Counted from the first letter of the stretch, positions 25,363 to 34,114 are shown. The stretch is 64,000 nt of DNA from Arthrobacter yangruifuii (GCF_009192775.1 NZ_VTFX01000001.1:744001-808000), one strand, 5' to 3'. Notes: generated by a model not told the origin, from the sequence alone. A program made the numbers and translations.

Positions 25363-27155
25363 TGCGAATCATGGCGCAGACGGCAATGGTGATGGCACTG
25401 GATAAGTGCATCGGCTGCCATACCTGTTCAGTGACCTGCAAACAGGCCTGGACCAACCGGGCCGGCACGGAATACGTGTGGTTCAACAACGTGGAAACCC
25501 GGCCCGGCCAGGGCTATCCGCGCCGGTACGAGGACCAGGAGAAGTGGAAGGGCGGCTGGGAGCTGAACGGCCGCGGGAAGCTGAAGCTCAAAGCCGGCGG
25601 CAGGCTTGCCAAACTGTTCGGCATTTTCGCCAGCCCGGTGCAGCCGGAACTGAACGACTACTACGAACCGTGGACCTATGACTACGAGAACCTGATCAAC
25701 GCCCCGGCCGGCAAGGATTTTCCCGTGGCCCGGCCCAAATCCCTGATCACCGGGGAAAACATGAACATCACCTGGTCAGCCAACTGGGATGACGACCTGG
25801 GCGGCTCCAGGCGCACCGACCAGCAGGACCCGGTGCTTCAGAAGCTGCGCAGCGAAGCGGAGGTGAAGGTCAAGGCGGACTTCGACAACACCTTTATGTT
25901 CTACCTCCCGCGGATCTGCGAGCACTGCCTCAACCCCTCCTGCATGGCCTCCTGCCCAAGCGGTGCCATCTACAAGCGCGAAGAGGACGGCATTGTGCTC
26001 GTGGACCAGGACCGCTGCCGCGGCTGGCGGCAGTGCGTCACCGGCTGCCCGTACAAAAAGATGTACTTCAACCACCGCTCCGGCAAGGCCGAAAAGTGCA
26101 CCTTCTGCTATCCGCGCATCGAGGTCGGCATCCCCACCGTCTGCGCGGAAACCTGTGTGGGCCGGCTGCGGTATATCGGGATCTTCCTGTACGACGCCGA
26201 TCGGGTCACCGAAGCTGCCTCCACCCCCAACGTGCAGGACCTCTACGAGGCACAGCTGGACCTCATGATGGACCCCAATGATCCGGACGTCATTGCCGGG
26301 GCACGGGCCGAAGGGATCCCGGAGGACTGGCTGGACGCAGCCCGGCGCTCGCCGGTCTACGCCATGGCCAAGGTCTTCCGTGTGGCGCTGCCGCTGCATC
26401 CGGAATACCGGACCATGCCCATGGTCTGGTACGTGCCGCCGCTGTCCCCGATTGTGGACGTGCTCAATGAACAGGGGCACGACGGCGAGAGCGCGGACAA
26501 CCTCTTCGGCGCCATCGAGGCGCTGCGGATTCCGGTGGAATACCTGGCCGAACTGTTTACAGCCGGGGACACGGACCTGGTCACCGGGGTGCTGCGCAAG
26601 CTCGCCGCCATGCGTGCCTACATGCGGGACATCACCCTCGGCGACGCGCCGGATGAGAAGATCGCCGCCGACGTCGGCATGACCGGCGAGCAGATTGTGG
26701 CCATGTACCGGCTGATGGCCGTGGCGAAATACGAGGAACGGTACGTGATCCCCAGCGCCCATCTGGAGGACGCCCACAACCTGGAGGAGATCGGCTGCTC
26801 CCTGGATGTGGAAGGCGGCCCGGGCATGGGCCAGACCGGCGTCTTTGGTGAAGCCTCCGGCCGGCCCACCCCTGTGGCGGTGGAGAACTTCGAGGCGCTG
26901 CAGGCCCGTCAGCGCGGCGAGGACCCCACCGGCAACGGCAACCTGGGCGGGCGGGTGAACCTGCTCAACTGGGACGGGCGCGGTTCACCCCGGGGCCTGT
27001 TCCCTGCGAACAACAACCGCGGGGCGGCGGACGCGGACGCCTCCGCGGGCAAGGGCGCGGTGTACGACCAGGCCGAAGGGAACGGGCCGGCGTCGGACGC
27101 GGGCGGGCAGGAGGGCCACGAGCCGCCCTCCTCCGGGCCGGGGGTCCGCTCGTGA
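25362..27155 (+). CDS. narH: Respiratory nitrate reductase beta subunit NarH
   Basis: Iron-sulfur subunit passing electrons from NarI to NarG. Cysteine clusters are CIGCHTCSVTC near residues 17-27, CEHCLNPSCMASCP near 188, CRGWRQCVTGCPYKK near 222 and CTFCYPR near 248. The Trp in CRGWRQC replaces a Cys and marks the [3Fe-4S] centre, as in known NarH. The chain is 597 residues against about 510 in Escherichia coli. The extra C-terminal segment (about 510-597) is Gly/Ala/Asp/Pro-rich and probably disordered. The start overlaps the narG stop (TGATG); a second ATG three codons on is possible. Confidence 0.95.
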   Translation: MRIMAQTAMVMALDKCIGCHTCSVTCKQAWTNRAGTEYVWFNNVETRPGQGYPRRYEDQEKWKGGWELNGRGKLKLKAGGRLAKLFGIFASPVQPELNDYYEPWTYDYENLINAPAGKDFPVARPKSLITGENMNITWSANWDDDLGGSRRTDQQDPVLQKLRSEAEVKVKADFDNTFMFYLPRICEHCLNPSCMASCPSGAIYKREEDGIVLVDQDRCRGWRQCVTGCPYKKMYFNHRSGKAEKCTFCYPRIEVGIPTVCAETCVGRLRYIGIFLYDADRVTEAASTPNVQDLYEAQLDLMMDPNDPDVIAGARAEGIPEDWLDAARRSPVYAMAKVFRVALPLHPEYRTMPMVWYVPPLSPIVDVLNEQGHDGESADNLFGAIEALRIPVEYLAELFTAGDTDLVTGVLRKLAAMRAYMRDITLGDAPDEKIAADVGMTGEQIVAMYRLMAVAKYEERYVIPSAHLEDAHNLEEIGCSLDVEGGPGMGQTGVFGEASGRPTPVAVENFEALQARQRGEDPTGNGNLGGRVNLLNWDGRGSPRGLFPANNNRGAADADASAGKGAVYDQAEGNGPASDAGGQEGHEPPSSGPGVRS

Positions 27156-27850
27156 GCCTGCTGGAGAAGCTACTGGGCAAACCGGGGAAAGGCACGCTGG
27201 CTCCCGAACCCTACGCCGACGCCCGTCCGGCGCGCAGCCGCGTCATCCGGCAGGCCGCTGCGCTGCTGCTGGAGTATCCGAACCAGCAGCTGCTCGATGC
27301 CCTGCCGGCGCTGCGGGCCGCGCTGGCCGAGGCCGGTGCCGACGGCGCCGAACTGGACCCGCTGTTCACCTGGCTCACGGCCGTACCCCTGAGCGAGGTG
27401 CAGGCCAGCTACGTGCAGGAATTCGACCTCTCCAAGCGGCACAGCCTGCACCTGACCTACTGGACGGACGGCGATACCCGCCGCCGCGGCGAGGCGCTTG
27501 CCGCTTTCAAGGAGGTCTACCGCTCGCATCGGGTGCTTCCTGAAGGGACCGAACTGCCGGACTACCTGCCGCTGGTGCTCGAGTTCGCGGCCAAGGTCTC
27601 CCCGGAAGACGGCTACGAGCTGCTGCAGCGCTACCGGCCCTCGGTGGAGCTGCTGCGCCTGGCCCTGCGCGATGACGGCCTGCCCTACGAAGGCGTGCTG
27701 ACCCTGCTTTGCACCACCTTGCCCGGCGTCTCCCCGGAGGACGCGGCTGCGGTAATGCGCACGGCGGGCTACGGGCCGCCCACCGAGACCGTGGGCCTGG
27801 AACCCTACAGTTCACGGCTGCTGCCGGTAAGTGAAAGGAACGGCCCATGA
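27152..27850 (+). CDS. narJ: Nitrate reductase assembly chaperone NarJ
   Basis: TorD/NarJ-family chaperone needed for inserting the molybdenum cofactor into NarG and for delivering the complex to the membrane. It is all-helical and 232 residues long. The conserved segment YVQEFDLSKRHSLHLTYW lies near residues 88-105, and PDYLPLVLEF near 132-141. The start is GTG 27152, four bases inside narH. The ATGA overlap with narI shows tight coupling. Confidence 0.93.
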   Translation: MSLLEKLLGKPGKGTLAPEPYADARPARSRVIRQAAALLLEYPNQQLLDALPALRAALAEAGADGAELDPLFTWLTAVPLSEVQASYVQEFDLSKRHSLHLTYWTDGDTRRRGEALAAFKEVYRSHRVLPEGTELPDYLPLVLEFAAKVSPEDGYELLQRYRPSVELLRLALRDDGLPYEGVLTLLCTTLPGVSPEDAAAVMRTAGYGPPTETVGLEPYSSRLLPVSERNGP

Positions 27851-28692
27851 GTGGTGTGCCGACGCGGACGGATGTAGCCGGGGAGCCGGCGGTGCCGCTG
27901 GACGTCCCGCCGCCGGGAAACGTCCAGGTGGGTGTGGATGACGTGATGCTCTGGGCCGTGGTGCCCTATCTGGTGCTCGCCATCCTCATTCTCGGCTCCA
28001 TCTGGCGCTACCGGTATGACAAGTTCGGCTGGACCACCCGGTCCTCCCAGCTGTACGAATCCCGGCTGCTGCGCATTGCCTCGCCGCTGTTCCACTTCGG
28101 CATCCTCGCGGTGATTGTGGGGCACTTCGTGGGACTGGTTATTCCCAAAGCCTGGATGGATGCCATCGGACTGAACGAGGACACCTATCATTTCTTCGCC
28201 CTGAGCGTCGGGATCCTGGCCGGCCTGGCCACCCTCGTGGGAATCGTGCTGCTGATCTACCGGCGCCGCACCACGGGTCCGGTGTTTATGGCCACCACCC
28301 GCAATGACAAACTCATGTACGTCTTCCTGCTGGCCGCGATCCTCACCGGGCTGGCCACCACCGTCTTCTCCGTCTTCGACACCAACATCGTGAATTACCG
28401 GGACACGGTGGCACCGTGGTTCCGCTCCATCTTCATTTTCTCCCCGGACATCCTGGGCATGACTGCTGCCTCCATGTCCTTCAAGATCCACACCCTGTTC
28501 GGTCTGGCGCTGTTTGCCCTCTGGCCCTTCACCCGGCTCGTGCACGCCTTCACTGCCCCGCTGCAGTACCTGTTCCGGCCCTACATTGTTTACCGCTCGA
28601 GGGGCAAGCATCCGGCTCCGGGAACGCCGCGGCGGGGCTGGGACCCGGTGGGAACCCCCGACCGGGGCCGGCCCGGCGTGCCGCGGAAATGA
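27847..28692 (+). CDS. narI: Respiratory nitrate reductase gamma subunit NarI
   Basis: Diheme cytochrome b membrane anchor that oxidises menaquinol. The 281 residues contain five hydrophobic helices: VMLWAVVPYLVLAILILGSI, then helices bearing SPLFHFGILAVIVGHFVGL, one near 110-135, one near 155-175, and one with KIHTLFGLALFALWPFTRLVH. The histidines of the second and last helices supply the heme ligands in this family. The N-terminal 30 residues are longer than in Escherichia coli. The C terminus is basic and cytoplasmic. Confidence 0.94.
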   Translation: MSGVPTRTDVAGEPAVPLDVPPPGNVQVGVDDVMLWAVVPYLVLAILILGSIWRYRYDKFGWTTRSSQLYESRLLRIASPLFHFGILAVIVGHFVGLVIPKAWMDAIGLNEDTYHFFALSVGILAGLATLVGIVLLIYRRRTTGPVFMATTRNDKLMYVFLLAAILTGLATTVFSVFDTNIVNYRDTVAPWFRSIFIFSPDILGMTAASMSFKIHTLFGLALFALWPFTRLVHAFTAPLQYLFRPYIVYRSRGKHPAPGTPRRGWDPVGTPDRGRPGVPRK

Positions 28693-28727
28693 TTCCCTGA
28701 CGGTACTTTCTAAGAAGCGAGGACACC

Positions 28728-29963
28728 ATGCCGGCAAACCCGGTTACCCCGGCACCAACACCTGACCTGTTGTCAGGCCAGCTGCGGAACCTGATCGTGG
28801 CCACCATCGCCTCCACAGTCGGCTTTTGGGCCTGGACCGTCATCGGCCCGCTGTCCAGCCGGTATGCGGCAGACATGGACCTGGGGGCCGGGCAGACCTC
28901 GGTTCTGGTGGCCATGCCCATCCTCGTGGGCTCGGTGGCCCGTATCCCGGTGGGTGCCCTGACCGACCGGTACGGCGGCAGGATCATGTTTACCGTGATC
29001 CTGGGCGTCACCGCGCCGCTGGTCCTGCTCACCGGAATTGTGGGCCGGCTGGGCAACTTCCCGTTCCTGGTGGTTATCGCCTTCTTTCTGGGCATCGCCG
29101 GTACGGTGTTCGCCATCGGTATCCCGTTCTGTTCGGCCTGGTATGACCGCAGCCGCAAGGGATTCGCCACGGGCGTCTTCGGGGCAGGGATGGTTGGTAC
29201 CGCCGTCTCGGCCTTTTTCACTCCGCGCCTGGTGAACGCCGTCGGCTACATGGGGGCACACATCACCATCGCCGTCGTCGTTGCTGCCATGGCTGTGGTG
29301 AGCTGGCTGGTGCTGCGCGAATCGCCTGCCTGGTCCAGGCCCACCGAACCGGTGCTGCCCAAGATCACCCACGCCTTTACCCTGCGCGTCACCTGGCAGC
29401 TGTGTTTCCTGTACGGCGTGGTGTTCGGTGCGTTTGTGGCGTTCTCCAACTACCTGCCCACCTATCTGGGCAACGTGTACGACTACGATGCCACCGCCGC
29501 CGGAACCCGGACAGCCGGGTTTGCGGTGGCTGCGGTCATTGCCCGCCCCATCGGAGGCACCCTGGCGGACAAAGTGGGCCCCAAGCTGGTCACCCTGCTC
29601 TCCTTCGCCGGGACGGTGGTGCTGGCCGTGATCGTGGCGCTGCGGCCTGAGGAGGAACGGGTCTACGGCACGGCATTCATCCTGATGGCGTTGTTCCTGG
29701 GGTTGGGTACCGGCGGCGTTTTCGCCTGGGTGGGACGCGCGGCACCGGCACAGGATGTCGGCACGATCGGCGGGATCATCGCCGCAGCCGGCGGCCTGGG
29801 AGGGTATTTTCCGCCCCTAGTCATGGGGGCAACCTATGATCCGGCCAACCGCAGCTACTTTGTGGGCCTGATGCTGCTTGCCGTGTTCGCCGCCATTGCC
29901 CTGCTCCTGACGTTCACCGTGCGCAACGGCGGGCGCGTCGATTCCCGAACAGGCGCTGCCTGA
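28728..29963 (+). CDS. narK: Nitrate/nitrite transporter NarK
   Basis: Major-facilitator carrier of 411 residues and 12 hydrophobic segments. It imports nitrate or exchanges it for nitrite. The MFS loop motif is GALTDRYGGR near residue 82. The glycine-rich nitrate signatures are TGVFGAGMVGTAVSAF near residue 147 and AAGGLGGYFPPLVMG near 348, both typical of the NarK/NasA group. A ribosome site (GCGAGGA) lies before the ATG. It lies 35 bases after narI and is probably in the same transcript. Its stop is seven bases from that of the opposing lipoprotein gene. Confidence 0.93.
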   Translation: MPANPVTPAPTPDLLSGQLRNLIVATIASTVGFWAWTVIGPLSSRYAADMDLGAGQTSVLVAMPILVGSVARIPVGALTDRYGGRIMFTVILGVTAPLVLLTGIVGRLGNFPFLVVIAFFLGIAGTVFAIGIPFCSAWYDRSRKGFATGVFGAGMVGTAVSAFFTPRLVNAVGYMGAHITIAVVVAAMAVVSWLVLRESPAWSRPTEPVLPKITHAFTLRVTWQLCFLYGVVFGAFVAFSNYLPTYLGNVYDYDATAAGTRTAGFAVAAVIARPIGGTLADKVGPKLVTLLSFAGTVVLAVIVALRPEEERVYGTAFILMALFLGLGTGGVFAWVGRAAPAQDVGTIGGIIAAAGGLGGYFPPLVMGATYDPANRSYFVGLMLLAVFAAIALLLTFTVRNGGRVDSRTGAA

Positions 29964-29970
29964 ACCGGCG

Positions 29971-30603
29971 TTACTGCTGCGCATCCTCCTGGAGGGTGAC
30001 TAGGAGCCAGTACGGACTGTTGCCGGTGGTGCTGACCCGGATGGCGGAATCTACGGTGGAGTCCCCGGCCGGCGGGCTGAGGTAGGTCGAGGTAGCCGGA
30101 TTGCCGCAGATCAGGTCCGTCCACAGCAGACCGGCGTCGCTTTCGATGATGACGCGCTCACCTGCCGGACACGACGCAGTGACCAAGACCCGCTGTCCCG
30201 GCGCGAGGGCAGTTCCCAGCGGATAACTTTTGGTGCCGGATCCCTGTTCGGAAAGAAGCACCGTTTCGGTACCCGCCGGACTGCGGTGGTTGGTCAGCGG
30301 ATCCAGCAGGGCATGTGGATCCGCTGTGCCGGCCTGCCCGCTTCCCTGCCCGCCGGACGTCGCTTCGGATCCGCCGGCGGAGGACGGCGACGCAGCTGGG
30401 GAGCCGGAAGCGCTGTCGGAAGCCGCACTGCCCGATGCCTGCGGATCGGGATCCGGGGCGGGCTGCGCGCAGGACGCAACGGCCAGACCGCAGGCCACGG
30501 TGGCCAGGCCTGCGGCGGAAATCGGGCCCCGGGCTTTCGGGCCGCCCGGGAAAGGCCGTGCGGTACGGTGCGGATAGGACGGCTTTTCCTTAGTAATCCT
30601 CAT
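29971..30603 (-). CDS. Putative secreted lipoprotein of unknown function
   Basis: A 210-residue protein with an unusually long, basic and proline-containing N region (residues 1-27), a hydrophobic stretch and a lipobox AVASC with Cys45. It is probably exported and lipid-anchored. A Ser/Gly/Ala/Pro linker (about 46-95) leads to a compact C-terminal domain of about 110 residues with two cysteines (TASCPAGERVII and LICGNPATSTYL) that could pair. No family is recognised. The start at 30603 is supported by a TAGGGT box five bases upstream; the open frame continues 52 codons upstream without support. Confidence 0.7.
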   Translation of the reverse strand: MRITKEKPSYPHRTARPFPGGPKARGPISAAGLATVACGLAVASCAQPAPDPDPQASGSAASDSASGSPAASPSSAGGSEATSGGQGSGQAGTADPHALLDPLTNHRSPAGTETVLLSEQGSGTKSYPLGTALAPGQRVLVTASCPAGERVIIESDAGLLWTDLICGNPATSTYLSPPAGDSTVDSAIRVSTTGNSPYWLLVTLQEDAQQ

Positions 30604-30608
30604 AAGGC

Positions 30609-30614
30609 ACCCTA
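30609..30614 (-). promoter_or_regulatory. Leaderless -10 box for the lipoprotein gene
   Basis: On the minus strand TAGGGT is followed by five bases and the ATG at 30603. Confidence 0.45.
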
Positions 30615-30697
30615 GGCACAGTTGTCCCATGGGTTTCAAGGCCTGCGGAGAACTTGTGGGGACACCGGGCCTCCCTTGGCGTCCAGCCAGCGACGAG

Positions 30698-30703
30698 TAG
30701 AGT
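30698..30703 (+). promoter_or_regulatory. Leaderless -10 box for the histidine phosphatase-nnrD pair
   Basis: TAGAGT is followed by six bases and the ATG at 30710. Confidence 0.55.
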
Positions 30704-30709
30704 CGGGGC

Positions 30710-31450
30710 ATGGGTGCAACTGAACTGATTCTGGTCCGCCATGGCGAATCCGCCGGCAATGTGGCAGCTACCCGCGCCGGCCGTGAAGGCGCTGAACGGA
30801 TTGAGCTTCCGTGGCGGGATCCGGATGTTCCGCTGAGCGAAGACGGTGAGGCACAGGCCGCAGCCCTGGGCCGCTGGTTAGCGGGGCTTCCCGCCGAGGA
30901 ACTTCCCGACTCCGTCTGGTGCTCGCCCTACCTGCGGGCCCGGCAGACTGCGGAACTGGCGGGGCTGGCCGATATCGCCGGCGGCATGCGGACCGACGAG
31001 CGGCTGCGGGACCGGGAACTGGGCATCCTGGACCTGCTGACCTCCGCCGGCGTTGCGGCACGCTATCCCGAGGAAGCCGAACGCCGGTCCTGGCTGGGTA
31101 AGTTCGCGTACCGGCCTCCCGGCGGCGAGTCATGGGCCGACGTCGCACTGCGGCTGCGCTCCGTGTTCCGGGACCTCGACGACGAAGAAGACGGCAAGCG
31201 GGTAGCCGTGGTCTGCCACGATGCCGTGATTCTGCTGATCCGCTACGTCTGCGAACGGATGACCGAGCAGGAACTGCTGGACACCGCAGCCGCCAACAGC
31301 GTGCGCAACGGCTCCGTGACCCGACTGGTCCGTCCGGACGGCACCGGACCCTGGAAACTCCACACCTTTAACAGCGTGCTCCACCTGCAGGACGGCGGAG
31401 CACCCGTGACCGAACATGCAGGAGAAACTGATGACATCCACCCCCGCTGA
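30710..31450 (+). CDS. Histidine phosphatase family protein
   Basis: A 246-residue phosphoglycerate-mutase-like phosphatase. The catalytic motif LILVRHGESAGN lies at residues 6-17, and the second His in VAVVCHDAVILLI near residue 167. It lacks the features that mark glycolytic mutases, so a phosphatase role is more likely; the substrate is unknown. Its last 20 bases overlap the start of nnrD, so the two are co-transcribed. The pairing suggests a repair or metabolite-clearing role, but this is only inferred from position. It is distinct from the histidine phosphatase at 12542. Confidence 0.87.
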   Translation: MGATELILVRHGESAGNVAATRAGREGAERIELPWRDPDVPLSEDGEAQAAALGRWLAGLPAEELPDSVWCSPYLRARQTAELAGLADIAGGMRTDERLRDRELGILDLLTSAGVAARYPEEAERRSWLGKFAYRPPGGESWADVALRLRSVFRDLDDEEDGKRVAVVCHDAVILLIRYVCERMTEQELLDTAAANSVRNGSVTRLVRPDGTGPWKLHTFNSVLHLQDGGAPVTEHAGETDDIHPR

Positions 31451-32312
31451 GCTCGTGACCCCCGCATTGCTGCGCGGCTGGCGGCTTTCCACCGAAGCCT
31501 CCGGCAAGAAGGACCGCGGTACGGTCATGGTCATCGGCGGAGCCCGCCGCACACCGGGTGCCGTGATGCTGACCGGGCTTGCCGGGCTGCGCGTCGGCGC
31601 AGGCCGCCTGACCATGGCCGTGGCCGATTCGGCGGCCATCGCCGTCGCCGTCGCCATTCCCGAATCCGGGGTGGTGGGGCTGCCGGAGGAGGACGGCGGA
31701 ATTGACGGCGGTGCGGCCGGCCCGCTGCTCGAAGCCGACCTTTCGACGGCGGCCGCAGTGGTGATCGGCCCGGGGCTCGACGACGCCGGGCAGGCTGCAG
31801 CGCTGCTGCAGTCGGTGGTGCCGCTGCTCGGGGACAAGACCCAGGTGGTGCTGGACGCGTTTGCCCTTGGTGTGCTGCCAGGACTGCCGGAGGTATACGA
31901 CGCTCTCGCGGGGCGGCTGGTCCTGACTCCCAACGGCGCCGAAATCCTGCGTCTCCTTGAGGACGCGGACGCAGACGAAGACTCGCTGGATATACCGAAG
32001 GCCTCCGCGGAGGTGGCACGGAAATATCAGGCTGTGGTCACCCCGCACAACGTTATTTCGGCTCCGGACGGGAGGAGCTGGGAGGTGCCCGCCGGGAATT
32101 CCGGTCTGGGCACTTCCGGGTCGGGGGATGTTCTCGCCGGTGCGGTAGGCGGGTTCCTGGCCCGTGGGGCGACGCCGGAACAGGCCGCCTGCTGGGGCAC
32201 CTACCTGCACGCCGTGAGCGGGGACCGGCTCTCCGCCTCTCGGGGTCCGCTGAGCTTCCTGGCGAGGGAACTGCTCGAAGCGATGCCGCCGGTGATCGCG
32301 GAACTGAACTAG
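31431..32312 (+). CDS. nnrD: ADP-dependent NAD(P)H-hydrate dehydratase
   Basis: Metabolite-repair enzyme that dehydrates the damaged S-form of NAD(P)H hydrate at the expense of ADP. It is the YjeF C-terminal (ribokinase-like) domain alone, 293 residues. The phosphate-binding, catalytic-Asp segment SGSGDVLAGAVGGFLARG lies near residues 229-246; GPGLDD and VLTPNGAEILRL are also present. The epimerase domain (NnrE) is absent from this protein and from the window. ATG 31431 follows AGGAG at good spacing and is preferred over an ATG five codons upstream. Confidence 0.92.
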   Translation: MTSTPAELVTPALLRGWRLSTEASGKKDRGTVMVIGGARRTPGAVMLTGLAGLRVGAGRLTMAVADSAAIAVAVAIPESGVVGLPEEDGGIDGGAAGPLLEADLSTAAAVVIGPGLDDAGQAAALLQSVVPLLGDKTQVVLDAFALGVLPGLPEVYDALAGRLVLTPNGAEILRLLEDADADEDSLDIPKASAEVARKYQAVVTPHNVISAPDGRSWEVPAGNSGLGTSGSGDVLAGAVGGFLARGATPEQAACWGTYLHAVSGDRLSASRGPLSFLARELLEAMPPVIAELN

Positions 32313-32341
32313 CGGGCACTGCATCCCGGCGGAACGGCCCA

Positions 32342-32347
32342 TATCCT
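32342..32347 (+). promoter_or_regulatory. Leaderless -10 box for the CPBP gene
   Basis: TATCCT is followed by six bases and the ATG at 32354. Confidence 0.5.
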
Positions 32348-32353
32348 GAGGTA

Positions 32354-33118
32354 ATGACAGCGAACGAGTACCGGACCGGTCCGTCGGGGCGCCCCGCGGC
32401 TCACATCCCGTGGCTTTCCTACCGTTTCACCCGGCGTGATGCCGTGGCGGCCGGTTTCTACGTGGTGTTCCTGCTGGTGCTGAGCTTCGTTCCGGGGTTG
32501 GTTATGCCCGTCCTGGTGATGCTGGTTCCGGATCCGGTGACGGCTGCCTACGTACTGAACCTGGGGTTCTACGGGGTAGCCGGCCTGCTGGCATTCCTGG
32601 CGGCCCGCCCGTACATGGTGCGGGAAACCAAGATCTTGGCCACCAGACCGGTGCTGTCCCTGTCCCTGATTCCGGCCGGCGTGATCGCCATGCTCATTGT
32701 CACCATGATCGGGGCGTTGCTGACCGGGCAGGTGGAAACGGCCGTCAACCAGGAGGCGGTGGAGGGATTCGTGGGGTCCGTTTCACCCTGGTTGATCGTG
32801 CCGCTGCTGGTGGTGCTGGCCCCTTTCGTGGAGGAGTACATTTTCCGGCACCTGCTGATTGGCAAACTCAGCCGCTACTGGAATATCTGGGGCTGCTGCA
32901 TCCTGTCGGTCCTGTTGTTCGCCTCCATCCACATCGTGGGCAAGGAATCCCTGTCCCTGCCGGTGCTGATGCCCTACCTGGCGATGGGTGCCACTCTCGT
33001 GGGCATCTACGTCTGGGCCGGCAACAACTTCATGCTGTCCTACGGCGTGCACGCCGCGAAGAACCTGTTGGGCGTCATCCTGCTCTACGCCGTGCCGCCG
33101 GGGCTGCTGCAGCAGTAG
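32354..33118 (+). CDS. CPBP-family intramembrane metalloprotease
   Basis: A 254-residue membrane protein of the CAAX-protease/bacteriocin-processing (Abi, CPBP) family, related to eukaryotic Rce1. The first catalytic motif VEEYIFRHLLIG near residue 160 supplies the paired Glu and the Arg. FASIHIVG near 193 supplies a metal-ligand His. YGVHAAKNLLG near 237 is the third motif. Seven or eight hydrophobic helices surround them. The substrate is unknown; some relatives confer self-immunity to bacteriocins, but no bacteriocin gene is adjacent. Confidence 0.9.
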   Translation: MTANEYRTGPSGRPAAHIPWLSYRFTRRDAVAAGFYVVFLLVLSFVPGLVMPVLVMLVPDPVTAAYVLNLGFYGVAGLLAFLAARPYMVRETKILATRPVLSLSLIPAGVIAMLIVTMIGALLTGQVETAVNQEAVEGFVGSVSPWLIVPLLVVLAPFVEEYIFRHLLIGKLSRYWNIWGCCILSVLLFASIHIVGKESLSLPVLMPYLAMGATLVGIYVWAGNNFMLSYGVHAAKNLLGVILLYAVPPGLLQQ

Positions 33119-33149
33119 GCTCCGCGGTTCCGGCCGCTGCCCGGCGTCG

Positions 33150-33587
33150 TCAACCGATGCAGAATTCGTTCCCCTCGGGGTCAGCCATGGTGTACCAGGA
33201 TTGCGGCCCCTGGCTGGCTTCATAGAGGAAGGTGGCGCCCCGCTGTTCCAACCTGGTGCGTGCTTCCTCCTTGGCCATGTCACCCAGAGTCACGTCGAGG
33301 TGGATTCGGTCCTTCACCGTTTTGGGTTCGGGCACCGGCTGGAACAGGATGCGCAGCCGGTCCTTTTGTCCCACCTGGTCCGGCGGGCAGATGGCAGCTC
33401 CGTCCCGCCAGACCCGGACGCCTTGGTGTTCCACTACGTCCGTCGGTGAGGCAATCCCCTGGTCCAGGGCGGATTGGAGGACCTCATGATCGGAGGGTTC
33501 CCTGGCCCATTTGAGGGTTTCGGCCCACCAGTCCGCTTGGTTAAGGGCATTGTTGCAATCCACGCAGATTTGAACGTTGTATGGCAT
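33150..33587 (-). CDS. VOC (glyoxalase-like) superfamily protein
   Basis: A 145-residue vicinal-oxygen-chelate protein. Two beta-alpha-beta-beta-beta modules are apparent: VQICVDCNNALNQADWW near the start and DRIHLDVTLGDMAKEEARTR near residue 92. The terminal FCIG after MADPEGNE is the usual VOC ending with a metal-ligand acidic residue. Members include glyoxalases, dioxygenases and antibiotic-binding proteins; none is indicated here. TACGCT seven bases upstream supports a leaderless start at 33587. Confidence 0.82.
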   Translation of the reverse strand: MPYNVQICVDCNNALNQADWWAETLKWAREPSDHEVLQSALDQGIASPTDVVEHQGVRVWRDGAAICPPDQVGQKDRLRILFQPVPEPKTVKDRIHLDVTLGDMAKEEARTRLEQRGATFLYEASQGPQSWYTMADPEGNEFCIG

Positions 33588-33594
33588 GGCGCCC

Positions 33595-33600
33595 AGCGTA
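33595..33600 (-). promoter_or_regulatory. Leaderless -10 box for the VOC gene
   Basis: On the minus strand TACGCT is followed by seven bases and the ATG at 33587. Confidence 0.45.
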
Positions 33601-33709
33601 GGTTCGCGGCCGCTCCGGGATCACGGGTATTTGAACGCCTCGAGACTGCTCAGGTCAGCGTGCCTGCCCTGCCCCGGTATTCATAGGAATCCCGGAGCCG
33701 GGCAAAACG

Positions 33710-34114
33710 CTAGGAATCGGCCTTTTCGATCCGCTCAGTTTCCGGGGCCCGAACCAGGGAGCCGTTGCATGGAACCACCCGCTCCGGCCGGGCCAAGTAG
33801 AAAAAAGAACTCCGGGCATCGGAATCGAACCCGCCCGGCACCATCAGCGTGGAATAGCGCTGGCACCACTGCGGGGTGTCGACGGCGGCCTCGAGCGCAG
33901 TGGCGACGGCCCGAACATTGTGGAACCACATCAGGTGCTGGGTGCCTTCGGACACCAGGTAGATGAGGTCCAGCTGCGGATCGGCCGTGACTTCGACGTC
34001 CGACCACTGCTCCCAGCCCTCGAGACGGCGGCCATGGATCCAATGGATGTTGTGCCCGGGGGCGAAGCCGCTGCAGTTGCTGAGACCGGATTTGCTGACA
34101 CTGGAGATGCTCAC
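33710..34114 (-). CDS. Hypothetical protein
   Basis: A 134-residue protein that I do not recognise. It starts at GTG 34114, with AAAGGA seven bases before. It has no signal peptide or membrane segment. It is rich in Trp and aromatic residues: IHWIHGRRLEGWEQWSDVEV near residues 23-42 and LIYLVSEGTQHLMWFHNVRA near 50-69. The composition and codon bias resemble a real, soluble protein. It has no operon partner. The upstream 535 bases contain no convincing gene. Confidence 0.6.
   Translation of the reverse strand: MSISSVSKSGLSNCSGFAPGHNIHWIHGRRLEGWEQWSDVEVTADPQLDLIYLVSEGTQHLMWFHNVRAVATALEAAVDTPQWCQRYSTLMVPGGFDSDARSSFFYLARPERVVPCNGSLVRAPETERIEKADS

Noticed and set aside
32354-33118. Bacteriocin immunity or defence role for the CPBP protease
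   Set aside because: No bacteriocin, peptide precursor or defence gene is adjacent; the family is broad.
33800-33850. tRNA-like GGGTTCGATTCC on the minus strand
   Set aside because: No acceptor, D or anticodon arms can be formed around it; it lies within a coding region.
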